From: Bugulina stolonifera
Taxonomy: Eukaryota > Bryozoa > Gymnolaemata > Cheilostomatida > Bugulidae
DNA length: 64,000 nucleotides
Direction: 5' to 3'
NCBI GenBank assembly: GCA_935421135.1
Contig: OW285192.1
Coordinates: forward strand, 13,595,501-13,659,500
In this document: in pieces, positions 1 through 11,888 of the stretch
Numbering within the stretch: position 1 is the first letter of the stretch
Layout of the letters: each line of letters begins with the position of its first letter
Notes under the pieces: generated by a model
Database searches by the model: none
Seen by the model: the letters and a program-made list of their open reading frames with translations, nothing else
Told to the model about the DNA's origin: nothing
Position numbers and translations under genes: made by a program

Positions 1-226
1 TTTCTCTATCATATAGGCTATCTCACGCTACTTGACAGTTTTGTTATTTTTGCTCCTCAAATTTTTATCAGCATAGAAATCTATGAAAGCAACAATTCTT
101 TCTAATTAAATTTTACATCTTGTATTTGTGGTTGGGTTGTAACGTGCAAGTATTAATTGTCTACTGACGTGAGAGAATATATTATTCTTTAACATAATAT
201 ATTCTATTCTTTTCTCATTGTCCTAG

Positions 227-1411
227 GCTTACCATAGCAGAGACAGGAGCCATATTGAAGACGTTGAGGGTAATCTGGAAGAACTCAAGGGAATTATGGT
301 TAAAAATATTGGTGAGTTGGTATAATGACGCTTTATTATGTTTTATTGTACGTAACATCTTAGTATTCATTCACTGGTGATCTTGCATCTCTCAACATTC
401 GTATTTGATTCCAGTAAAAATTGTTCAGTAGCTGCATGATAGATTTTATATTTTAGCCATCTCTACACAATAACAAAAGGCCTAATTTTGATATTACCGT
501 TATTCAACTATCACTGTCTTGGTGTTCATATTGGTCTATGTCCCATTGTTTCAAACACAGTCATCTCATGTCATCTTTTATTTTACATAATTGGATGTTT
601 TAGTTTGATATGATATATTTCAACATGTTTTGTTTCTAAAATGTTCTTTTTATTCACGTTCATGTTTTACAACCCACTAGTTTATTCACACTCTGTTGAT
701 AGTAATGTAATTTGTCATCTGTATCAAAATTCTGTTTGATATTCACAGCTAGTGTAGCAGATAGAGGTGAGAAACTAGAGCTGTTGATAGACAAGACTGA
801 GGACCTTAGCTCAAATGTAGGTCAATTTTACTCTTCATTATTATACCCAAACTTCAACGACAATATGTCAAGTTCTTGCTCACTATCTCAAAGTATTCAT
901 AATCATATGATTTTGGAGTTATCTTTCCTTCTCTGTCAAGGATTTGTAATTCATTGAGAAGACGATTCCAAAAAGCTTCAGCAACTTATTGATGTCCAGA
1001 TGTTAGTTAATGAGATTTGTATGCAGTGCCAAGTACTGATTTTATAATCTTGTTATGTTCTTTTAGTCGATGACTTTTAAGACGACTAGCCGAGCTCTTG
1101 CTAACAAATTGTGGTGGAGAAATGTGAAAATTACAGTTGCTATTGTGTGCGTCTGTTTGGTAAGTTATTGATTGTAATAAGATCATGTTATACTTTAAGA
1201 TCAACAGCGTGTGATCAAAGTAGTGCTGCGGTCTTAGTATACAAGAGAATGCACATATACATGTACATATACATAGTTGGTTACTTGTTAGGTAAACAGT
1301 ATTTTGTTGTACTGATATCCTTGTAACTTTCTGCTGTAGGTCATCCTTTTCTTTATCGTCTCGGCAAGCTGTAAAACGTTCAACTGGAGCAAATGTGGAG
1401 GGAAAAAGTAA
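227..1411 (+). CDS. VAMP7: VAMP7 (longin R-SNARE), 3' part of the gene
   Basis: This is the C-terminal 105 residues of an R-SNARE that drives fusion of vesicles with late endosomes, lysosomes and the plasma membrane. Four exons are visible: 227-311, 749-816, 1067-1159 and 1340-1411, and all splice sites are GT-AG. They encode the SNARE coiled coil (VEGNLEELKGIMVKNI, then RGEKLELLIDKTEDL), the conserved MTFKTTSRALANKLWWRN linker, and a hydrophobic tail anchor starting VKITVAIVCVC and ending FNWSKCGGKK before TAA. The linker and the short luminal tail are characteristic of VAMP7 rather than VAMP1-4. The longin domain and the start codon lie upstream of the window. The gene converges with GDE1, with stop codons about 550 bp apart. 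Family assignment is from remembered VAMP7 sequence features. Confidence 0.92.
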
Positions 1412-1963
1412 AGTGCCCCCATGTTGACATAATAAACAATTGTACAGCTACATCACTAACACTACTATCAGTGTTACTACCGCTATGCATCATATAGACT
1501 TGTTAAATAGTTAGCCAATATCTTGTGCACTCTATCATCATCATTCCCTAGTATATGGTGATATTTGTTCATATTGTTTGTTGTGATTTATCAATGTATT
1601 TCTATTTTATATATATTACGCTCTTGATAGTTAAGTGTTCATGATGGGGCAACTGCAAATGCTTTTAATGTTTAACTGGAAATAGTTGTCATTTAGGTGA
1701 CACCAAATAGGTACAGTGTAGCATTACTTTAACCAGGAGACATAATATATAATTTCCGTACAGTGATGCTCATCTCAAGGTATTGCAATAGAGCTATTCA
1801 CTATCAATAACACTTTGTATTTTGCTACTGGTTACATTATATTATTTATTTCAAGTTATGATAATAAATTATATTCTAAAAAACAGTACAAACTACATTT
1901 AAGATAATAGTAAGTTATTTACTTCCTCCAGAGAATCTATTAATCTATTTGGTGCTCTTACAT
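1412..1963. other. Convergent 3' intergenic region VAMP7 / GDE1
   Basis: AT-rich spacer between two convergent stop codons. It should hold both 3' UTRs. No ORF, RNA gene or clear repeat was seen. Confidence 0.5.
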
Positions 1964-4366
1964 TTACTGGTAAGTGCAGTCATCTGTTATATAAGGTAGA
2001 TTGAGTGATTTATAGTAATCCTTTGTACTCCTATCATTTACAGTCCACACTACCACATCTAGGTCTCTTTGCTTCCAATAATTGAGTTCAGATGGGCTGA
2101 TAAGTTCCTTGCTAACAAACACAGCATTCACTCCACAGAAGTACCTACAGCACAGGATAGTGATAGTCTACTGCAGATATTAGGTTCAGTATAGTTAGCT
2201 AAGCATGAAATAGGAAGATTTAGTCTGACAGCCGAGACGATCAAGTGTTTCACTTCGATAACCTTAACTCTCGTGTTTAGTGCATACAGTGCGTTCGAAA
2301 CCTCATGGCTGCAAATAAAAGCCCCCAAGATGGCTGCTCAGCCTAGGTCAAAAGGGCTAGCGGCTGTTGTCTGGTTGGAGGAAACCATCCCTAGCTCATA
2401 TGCACACCCAGGTCTATCTGTACAAAAGATAAGACTTTTCCCCTTGAGTTAGAAAATTCTTGTGTAAGTTTATTAGTGTATGAAATATAGGTTGGAAGAC
2501 ACTAATAGCCTATATTGTTTATCTGCAACTATTTATCTATCGAATAACAATCATACTGTTAATTAGCCAATCATTCCAGAGTTTAATCCGATTCTAAAGC
2601 ATTTTCTGTTTAATAAATTTTGAAGGGAGGGACAACTGACAAAAGATGTCAATTCAATTGTAGCTGATTCTCAACAGAAAGTAGCATTGATTGGATGATG
2701 ATGTGATTATGAAACAGCAAATGGGAAACACAAATCCCAATTACTGACCTTATACCAGCCAAGGATAGATATGTATAATGTCATTGTACAAGACAACTCA
2801 CCAGAAGAAGTTATACATGGAAGAAAGGAGGATGATGTCCGCTGGCGGTGCTAGTATCCTTTTCCACAACTCTTTGTTGCGAGGAGGCCCAAATGTCGTC
2901 TTATCTCTCAAGACCCATTCTCTGCAGCATTCAAATACAAGCTAATCATCATTTAGTAAGTGAATATGACAATCTATCATCCATTAGTTGGTAATAAATC
3001 CATTAGTTAGCAATAAATCGACGATAGAATAAACAATGAGTACATCCTTTCTGAAAAAGCATATAGAATATATGAATCAATTTTGATATCTGTAATAAAT
3101 CTCAAATTCTCTTTGATTTGAATAAATATTAATTAGTGAATTGTAAGAATCTTTGTTGATCTAGATATTCCTCACACTGCACAAAGTGAATATAATTCAA
3201 CACCCTGTAGACTTGCAGACTACTTGCATACTACTGCTGATATGACTAAAATAATGTTAGCCTCTGACCTGAATGTGAGAATGGTATGGAACTGAGGAAG
3301 GTACCATTTGGCAGCCAATAAAGTTTGCGGGTAGAAGGAGCAAATAACGGCCCATTGGTGAAGGTCAGGGAATTCCTCTAGCAGTACTTTCAAGATATTG
3401 ATCATAGTAACTGGTTTAGAACCCTTCATATCCAAAAACACTTTCAACCCTTCAACATTAATACATCATCAAAACTATTTAATTAGGTTATTATAGGTCG
3501 CTAACTTAAAGTGATAAAATAAATGTATCAAATGTACAGTAGTACTAAATAACAACCAGAAATAGCACAGTTTCACCAAAACTAAATAATATGTGGATGC
3601 ATGAGCATTCATTTTTTACCAATTAGACCAACAAGTTCAGCAGTTGACAAAACCCTTAGCTAACCCGCACTTACCATACTTTTTACATTCTCGTAACATT
3701 TCTCGTAGATGTGGAATTCTTTCATTCTGGAAACTTCCACTCCCAGTATACTTGTATGAAGCATCAAAGTTTTGTATTTCCTCCCACTTATAGCTATCAA
3801 CTTGCCCTAAAATGAAAGTCAGCATAAGAGAAGCTCACATTGAGCTGCTACAATATTTGAATGTACATAATTGTTTCGGTGTACGCCTACTTACCTGCTG
3901 CATCAGTAGTGCGTTCAAAGCTGCTATCATGAAATATGATTGGTTCATCGTCAGCCGTCAGGACAATATCAAACTCTATGGCATTGACACCGAGGCGATG
4001 AGCTTCTCGGACACCTGTTGGTGAAAATAAGAGTAACTTAGTGGGGGATCACATGAACCCGTGCGAAGTAATTGCTGCTGCATACATGCATGTTATGCAA
4101 CCAAATCAACTATTTGATATATACAACTTAATTAATTTACCGGCTAGGGTGTTCTCAGGGGCATTATGTGCACATCCTTTGTGCCCAACAATTGTGATGT
4201 CCTCGTAGAATCTCTTCCACGAAGCGTTGTCTGACCTCTTTCCTTTGAAAATTTCAACTGATCCAAAAATTAAGGAAGCGACGATGACTGACGTATATGT
4301 GCCGAAGAAAATCCTGCAGATGACCAGCACAGTCAACCAGAAGGGAAGCAAGCTAAGAACATCCAT
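1964..4366 (-). CDS. GDE1: Glycerophosphodiester phosphodiesterase GDE1-like, membrane anchored
   Basis: The predicted enzyme (319 aa) hydrolyses glycerophosphodiesters, in this subfamily including glycerophospho-N-acylethanolamines, to glycerol-3-phosphate. Exons on the minus strand are 4141-4366, 3895-4014, 3675-3806, 3269-3449, 2802-2921 and 1964-2144. An N-terminal membrane segment is followed by the catalytic-site start GHKGCAHNAPENTLAG, then NAIEFDIVLTADDEPIIFHD (metal-binding E and D plus His), KVFLDMKGSK, a central VICSF, and a C-terminal YFCGVNAVFVSKELISP and VVVWTVN that match human GDE1 in order. Length is close to the human protein (331 aa). The usual HRG motif is HKG here. The start is the ATG at 4366; an in-frame ATG at 4393 would add nine residues. 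The gene is convergent with VAMP7. Confidence 0.9.
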
Positions 4367-4393
4367 ATCTGTCACCTTCAAAATTAGAGGCAT

Positions 4394-4962
4394 TGAGTAA
4401 CATCGTTGTTCTAAGATTTATTTATTGAAGTTCAAGGCCTACTACTATCTCTATTGGTTACAGCATTGTCGTATACTACAAGATTAAGGGTGCTTTCGAA
4501 TGGGCAATCTTTTTTAAACATAAAAATTAATATCATTTTCGATTGTGTATAGTAATAATAGGTGCGTGACTGAGCAGTAGCATAAGGCTCGGTGATTTGC
4601 TATTTGAGCCCAGAAAATGGTGAAATTGAATGCATCGTTTGGATTTGTTCTTCTTTTCTGATGAGCTGTGGTGTAAATTATAACTTTACTAACTTCCAGT
4701 TGCCAAGTGAATTGTTGCAGTTCTACATAATGATAATTCATTAATTGTGATTTTCATCGCTAACATTATTAATCCAAATAATTCTAACTTCTTTCAAACC
4801 AAATACTTATATTATGCTTGCGCTTTGAGTAACGGGTTTAGTTTAATATTTAAAATTATTTATAAATTTAATTTGAATTTCAATTTACCCTGATTTATTG
4901 ATTAATATTACAGTATATAGTACATCACTGCAACAAAAAGTTCCAGTTCAACTATTGAAAGA
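4394..4962. other. AT-rich upstream region of GDE1
   Basis: Presumably the GDE1 promoter and 5' UTR. No coding exon or repeat could be supported. Confidence 0.4.
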
Positions 4963-5548
4963 GGCGAGCTTTATAAAGTATTATTTTCAGCTGGTTTGCA
5001 AGCAAAGCCTATCAGCTTAGTGGTTGGTATACTTGTCAAGTCTCCAGATTTCACAGAGACATTCTAAGTGTTGAAGAGTACGTTTCTACCTCCCAGATGA
5101 GATACTTCCAGTTTTTACAAGATGACATGATAACTTTTTAACAACACATAGAACTCAATAGAAAAATCATTTTTTGAATTAAAAATGCAGTAGCAAATAT
5201 ATAATATATCATCTGCAATTATGAACTTCGAAGTTAGATATCGAAAAAATCTCAATGTAGCAAAATTTAAGTCGAATTAAAGTTGAAATCATGTGTGGAA
5301 AATTATTTATTCTATTCTCTACCGCAAATTTTTTGCAGAATTTCGAACGAAAAGCTGGTGCGTTAGTAAACTCATATTTAGCCATCTTCACCTGAAAAAT
5401 CTTTCAAAAATTGTTCCAATCAAGCCTCCAGGTTATTATTTATGATTTTATTGATGGGTATGATCGGAGGGGGTTTACGTTTTGATCAATTAGTGATAAA
5501 CAGTGTTACTGCAAAACCAGCTGAAAATAATACTTTATAAAGCTCGCC
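4963..5548. mobile_element. Short inverted-repeat element (MITE), Mutator-like
   Basis: A 586-bp element is bounded by inverted repeats. The left end, GGCGAGCTTTATAAAGTATT and onward (about 35 nt), is mirrored at 5511-5548. The flanks are ATTGAAAGA on the left and ATTGAAGAA on the right, an imperfect 9-bp duplication as expected for Mutator-like elements. The interior is AT-rich and non-coding. Superfamily assignment rests on duplication length only. Confidence 0.65.
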
Positions 5549-8500
5549 ATTGAAGAACTTTATAATACGCCTAAGTTCTTTTTGTGTTTAGAACTTTGGT
5601 AACGTTGGGATGATGCTTTAAGCCAATGGAATTCTCGAGTTTGGCTTTTTAACCAATAATAACTGCTGGGCTTTCGCGAAATATATACGTTGCAATTTGG
5701 GCTGAGGCTATTGGCTAAAGATTGGAGTTGCATGCTCACGATTTGAATTCTTGTAGGGAAGACAACCCTATCCCTTTATTTTCCCTGACCTGTCTGTATA
5801 TGTTACTGCCTTTCTATCACACTATCAAACATGGTCTCATGAATGATGAAGAAATATGGCTTTAACAGGAATTTTAACACTATTCCAGTCATACGTACAT
5901 TCAATGTATTTAAACTTTTTTTAAACACTTGTTTTGTTTTACTCTGTAGAGAACTCCAAAGAATTTCAATATTGTCTTATGTGACAATACCAAATCCCAG
6001 ACAGGTTTTCATTATACCCAGTAACTACCACCACAATAAACTTAAATTGTCAATCCTAAAGCATTTCAACATAATCCCTAAACATGTTAGATCACTCACT
6101 ATTAAAACTTCCTTTCCGAAAATCAATAATAGACCTTCTGCTTAATATTATTGATAGAGTATAGATAACATATAAGATATAACACAATGATAATTCGTTT
6201 CTTACATTTACCTTTATTATTTTCCTTGCCATAATGCAAACACTAACATTAGGCCTACATCATCTCCTTTTTCTAGCATGCATAATTTACGTGTATAGCT
6301 TATACAACTGATAATATGGTAAATGTATGTACAATATACAAACTTTACATATCACTGTAATGTTTCATTTTTTAAATGAAATGCAGTAACTAATATCAAC
6401 ATAATTTAAAATTTTTGTATTTGTAAAATTGTAAATATTGTAAAATTTTCAATTCCAAATTGTCTTTACTTCATAATGTTAGTGTATATATTGTGGTATC
6501 TGTTTTATGTATAAATTATACACTATACAAAAGAAGATTTCATTCTCTGTACACATTTGTTTCCTCTCCTCTGCCACTGCCATGTTCCTTTTTTTTTCTC
6601 TTCTCACTTTCTTGATGTATAGCTTCTTTTGTTCTCCTTTTTAAGTACCTGTGCAACAGCATGAAAAACATATGCAAAAGTTTTCAATAAGAAAAACAAA
6701 AACATGATGCTGATATTTATTACATGTACACTATGTTATATTGCACCTTAAATAAAGTTATATACATTTACATATTATATATCATTGGAAGTCTGTTTTA
6801 GTTCATATAGATTATGAATCTAAGGGTTGTCGTCCCTTACCAACGTGCAATATACTTGCGGGTAATATTCTGATTGACCCTTTACTTGCATCGCTGAAGT
6901 GCTTCAGCTTTTCCGGTTTGTCAAGTAGAAATGCAAATTAAAATTGGAGGTGGTAAGCACAACAAAAATGAACCGTTTCTTTATTGGTTTTTCCCCATAT
7001 TGTTTACGAATGGAATACTATTGCAATTGGATACCTTGCAAACGAACAAATGTTGATGATACATATCAAACACACACCCCCTGTAACAGGATAGGAAACG
7101 TATCAAACCACTCTTCATGGATGATCAAATTGAAATTCATTCGTCTCGTGAGATGATAGCTTTAAAATATTAATTATTATTATTATATTTAGATTAATAA
7201 CCAATTATCACAAGTAATGACAACTAAAAATAAAGTTTTAATTAATTTGTTCAGAGTGTCAGGGTGGCGTAGTTGGTAGCGTACATGCTGTGCATTCAAT
7301 AATCACAGAAGAGAATAGCCTTGCTGATGAAGATATTACAGAAAGAAAAGCGGCACTCAACGCTTGCAATGGCCTGTGATGAAATCTCCAAAGACCGTTA
7401 AAATATGACAATGGCTACTAGATTCGCTGCCCGTGGGGAGCTGACATCTGTTTACGCAGCCTCATGAGTATATCATAGTAGTTTCTTACCAAAAACTATC
7501 AGAGACACCAGAGAAAGCACAGTCTAGCAAACAGAACATGGCGTAAAGCTATAAACAAAAGTTGGTAGTTCAACATCCTGTAAAGGTGGACTACCACACT
7601 ACCAAAAAGTACCCACAAACAGCAGATTGCTGTAACCCCCTGTAGCCAAATATAATCGCACACTGTTATACAAATGTGAAATGAGGCTCTCCTTTATACA
7701 TTCAGTGTTCCAGAGTGTACGATGACTTCAAAGGTATTCAAGGGTATAATGATTGTGAGTTCAAGCCTCGCTGTGTCATCTCATTTCTGGCAAACTAATA
7801 AATTGCAACGGTTTTTAATAAATCATTCTGTTTCTAAGTCAAAAAAATAAAAACGAATATGAGACGTGTTAGAAGCGAAGTGGACCATTTGAGGCGGGTA
7901 CACTCCCGACTGGGGTGCGCCGTAGCCTACCGAAACTGCAAAAGGCTGGATTTAAAAGGTGTTGAGAATCTTAAAGGCCTGTCTAAGCATTACGTAGAAC
8001 AAAAAATGTAAATTTCTGGAATAACACGACTGTATCCAACCAATAGCTATGTAATGAAGTTAGACAATTGCAGTCTTCTAGCCTACCACCTCTGACCTAT
8101 TGCTAGTGAAAATAGCGATAGAGTAAAGTTGAGGGTACACACTTGCTGTGTGCTCAGTGAAGAAGAAGTAGATACCTACCGTATAGACTACTCCTGGGTA
8201 TACCCACTCCTAACACAGAAGTTAAGGATCCGATTCAAAGTGAAAAAAATTAAATAAGGTGATAAAGATAAAAACAAATTGCCGGTTAAATCATCGTTAG
8301 CAAACACATCCTTGTGTCAACTAATCCTTGAATATGCAGACACACGTTGGAATCCATCCGCCAAAGGCTGTGCTTGGCCTGCCATCTGACTGATCTGTGA
8401 TCCGAAGACAAGCTGGTGGTATAACTGAGGCACCAGGTCAGCTGGATTTTAAATCATTTCTTATAATAGACAACAGAAATGCATTCAATTGTAATATGAA

Positions 8501-10283
8501 GAGGTTGCAGATGAAAACAGAATTGCAACGTTGACCTGAACAGCTACTACCACCACTACCAATCACTGGGCCTGTTGTTACTGGCCCCATTTATTAATGT
8601 GTAATCTAATTGATATTAATTACAGGTGATTCAGTGTGCTTTGAACTGGCAATTATTTAAGGAGATTTACTGGCCATGGTAGGATAAGTGTGAGGCCTAT
8701 TTTTTAAAATAATATTACTGAATGTGATATATATGCTTATGATATATGACCAACATGGCTATTGCTATCCAAAATAATAATTTTAAGTGGTGACTACTTC
8801 TTTTTGCAAGTCTGCTCTGGTGATTAAATATTAATATCCATTATAGTCCTGACTGAACATCTCTGTGAGCTTTGCTTGGTTGTGCAGATAAGAGAACACA
8901 CTTGTGACTGTTCAATCCAAGTTTATTTTTATTTTGTATTTTAATTTTATCGAGCTACATTTCTAGCAACTGATAGTAGAAGCCGCATGTCTAACGTTCG
9001 TTATTGTTATACAATGAATTGCCATTATCCCTAATATCCTAATACCGTAAAAGTTTCGTCAAATATAACAGTCATTGAAACTGGCACTCAAAGACAAAGT
9101 GCTGCCACTTGAGCTTCCATAGAATTATTTTGATAGACTTAGTACATGGTAAACCCTTCCTCGGCCTCGGTCTTGCTAGTCTATAACCTCAAGTTCCTTC
9201 TCTGCATAACCTTTAGTGCAGAAGTCCATTTAGGTATTGAACTGTGTTGGTAGATCATATTGAATTATTTATTATAGCACTATTTGTACATATTATCCTT
9301 TATCAATAGTATTATAAGCATTGAGTGTTCACTAGAGCTTAGGCCTATAATACATGTACTATTTGCTACTATGTAAATATGTTTATGCAATATAGTAGGC
9401 CTGTAGTCATATATGTAGACCTATGACTATTAAATAGTTAATACTTAGTTTATACTCGGGGATATGATCACAGATCGACCTCTCTATAACATAGCATGGA
9501 TCTAATCAATGGCTAAATTCAGTTGATAGTTGTAAGAACATTGTGTATCATTCGCTTTATTATCAAACACGTTTTCATCTTTTTGCTATCCGCGTAATCA
9601 GTTTGAGTCGAGGCTTTGATTTATCGTGTTAGTAATTAGCTAGTTATTAGAGTCGCATTACTAAGTCTTTCTTAGTTACGCTCAAACTGTTTGTTCAAGT
9701 AGTGGAATAATGGTTTCAGGGGTTTTTTCTTCCTTCATGGTGTAAACATAATTTTCCTGTATATTTAGGTTGGTCAGGGATGTGAAATATTTCCTCTGTG
9801 AACAAACATCTATGACATCATATTAAGGTGAGTACATGACATAATATCAGCTATTATGTTACAATTTACATCTAATAGTCCATCTTATTTCTTTATTTGG
9901 TGGACTCTTGGAGTTAATGCAGAGGTGAAGAAATCTGAGATAGAATTTGTTCTTTGAGAAAACTAAAGTAGGAGAAATTGTCTCCTCTATATTTAGTTGG
10001 TTGTCCGCCCTTACCCCAACCACAAACAAGGAAATGAGGCTATTCATAGTTCATGATTTTGTTTGGTGGTATATTAGGCTGGGTGGTTCTGGTGATGAGG
10101 TTGGTTGATACAGTAATAAGGTTTCCTCATCACATTTCAACCTTTTTGAACTCTAACCTCATCTCAACTCTGCTTCCTTGTTTATCAAGCTCCAGTTCCA
10201 GGTTACTGCTGACCTTTTATTGTCCTTGTCATAGTGTTACCATCTACACGCACAGTCTAGTTGTTAGGCCTACTATTTTAAAG
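5549..10283. other. 4.7-kb gene-poor interval
   Basis: No exon I could recognise. The only long ORF (5843-6145) is hydrophobic and AT-driven. Around 7258-7300 there is a tRNA A-box-like stretch (GGCGTAGTTGGTAGCG), and about 450 bp later a B-box-like GAGTTCAAGCC near 7757, possibly a degenerate or interrupted tRNA-derived SINE. The rest is AT-rich non-coding DNA. Confidence 0.35.
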
Positions 10284-11888
10284 TAGGCCTGCACCGGTGT
10301 TGCCTCCCCACTGATATTCGGTTTTTGGGGTGGTGGTAATCAAACACCGGTTGACACCGGTTCTCTTGTGCCTAGTCTCATTCGGTGTCAACCGATGCCA
10401 AATTTGGATCGATATACCGAACCGCACCGGACCCCTTGATCCTGGTCTCAAGCGGTGTTAGACGGTGTCAACTTTGGTTCGATATACCGGATCGAACTGG
10501 TCCAGGAGCTAGTTCGCCTAATAGAGTTGTCCCATCATGACCGTTCAATACAAGGGAACAAAAATCCTCAACACTTTCTTGCAACATGAGTTCATGCCAA
10601 TCATTGTTTATTTTATTTTCAGATATGGCAGGCAGACAGGGCTTCATTAAAACATAGTATATGTATATTATTTTATTTAAGTGGCTATTGGGCTAATGAA
10701 AGTAATCAGTGCTTACTCCTACTCCCAAGATTTTGTATTTGCCCATGTAGTCTAGTGAGTCTTAAGTTGCATTGGGTCTTACTTCACCTATTTTATGTAA
10801 TTTTAATAAATATATTAAATATAAAAACATGAGGCTGGACACACCCAACCGACTACATATTACATATAATTTATTAGATTTATTACTGATTGTGACCAAA
10901 TTACAGAAGAAAAACAGCAAACATTGTTTCCACCACACTCGTACCACTGACACAAAAAGATAATAAATTTAAAATGACATGGGCCAACTTCATATCACAA
11001 GAGAAAGAAGAAACGCTAGCATAGTTGCATATGATGTAATGATAATGTAGGGAATCTTTCTTGCAAGCTTTCTTGATAGATTGCTGATTTGGTATAATTC
11101 AGTGTGTCCACCGATTGAATCTAGCAGATTTGTCTTCAGATGGGATATTACGATGGCTCAGTCCGATGAATTCTACCTACAAAATATTGATTGAACATTA
11201 GTATTAGCTTATTTTAAATAAACAAAGAGCTGGTGCTTACCAAAAGCATAACTACACAACGATTTTAAATTAAAAAGCCATAATTAATAATGATTAACTA
11301 TTATAAGCATTGTAGCTATTCTTAGTTACAAGCGAATATAACCAAACTTAAACATTAGTAGTAGATTAATTATAATAGAAATAATTAATCCAATGGTATG
11401 TTTAAATTTAATTATATTATTTATAAAATAATATAATCCATTATATTTGATCGTATACTACTGTTCTATTTCAGCACACTATTCATGAACAAAGCAATCA
11501 TATGCAAACGATAGAATATAATATACCAGAATCTGCTAATTTACGTAATTATGAATCAATTTAGTATAATTTAATAATAACGATTACCTCCACAACATTG
11601 ATAATCAATCACAGCCACGATGGCAGTTAATGTTGAAACGGATTAGCGAAGGTATGCAACCTAGTTTGAAGTGAGGTAAACAAGAACACGTGATATTAGA
11701 CCGCATGAATATTGAATGACTACTGGCATAGCGGTCCGGTTCGATAACATCGAACTACACCGAACCATCGATATATCGTTTGGGCACGGTGCCGGTGCGA
11801 TTCGGTGCATAAAAAATTTGCCGATGTGTAACACCGAGGGTTCACACACCGTTTACATCGTTTGAAACCGAAACACCGTGCAGGCCTA
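10284..11888. mobile_element. Non-autonomous hAT-type DNA transposon
   Basis: The terminal inverted repeats are TAGGCCTGCACCGGTGTT on the left and the inverted TAGGCCTGCACGGTGTT on the right. A perfect 8-bp duplication TTTTAAAG flanks the element at 10276-10283 and 11889-11896. An 8-bp duplication is the hallmark of hAT. About 200 bp at each end is packed with CACCGG, CGGTGT and CCGAAC motifs, possibly transposase-binding repeats. The roughly 1.2-kb interior is AT-rich with no transposase ORF, so movement would depend on an enzyme supplied elsewhere. Confidence 0.88.

Noticed and set aside
5843..6145. 100-aa hydrophobic ORF
   Set aside because: AT-driven composition, no recognisable domain and no splice context.
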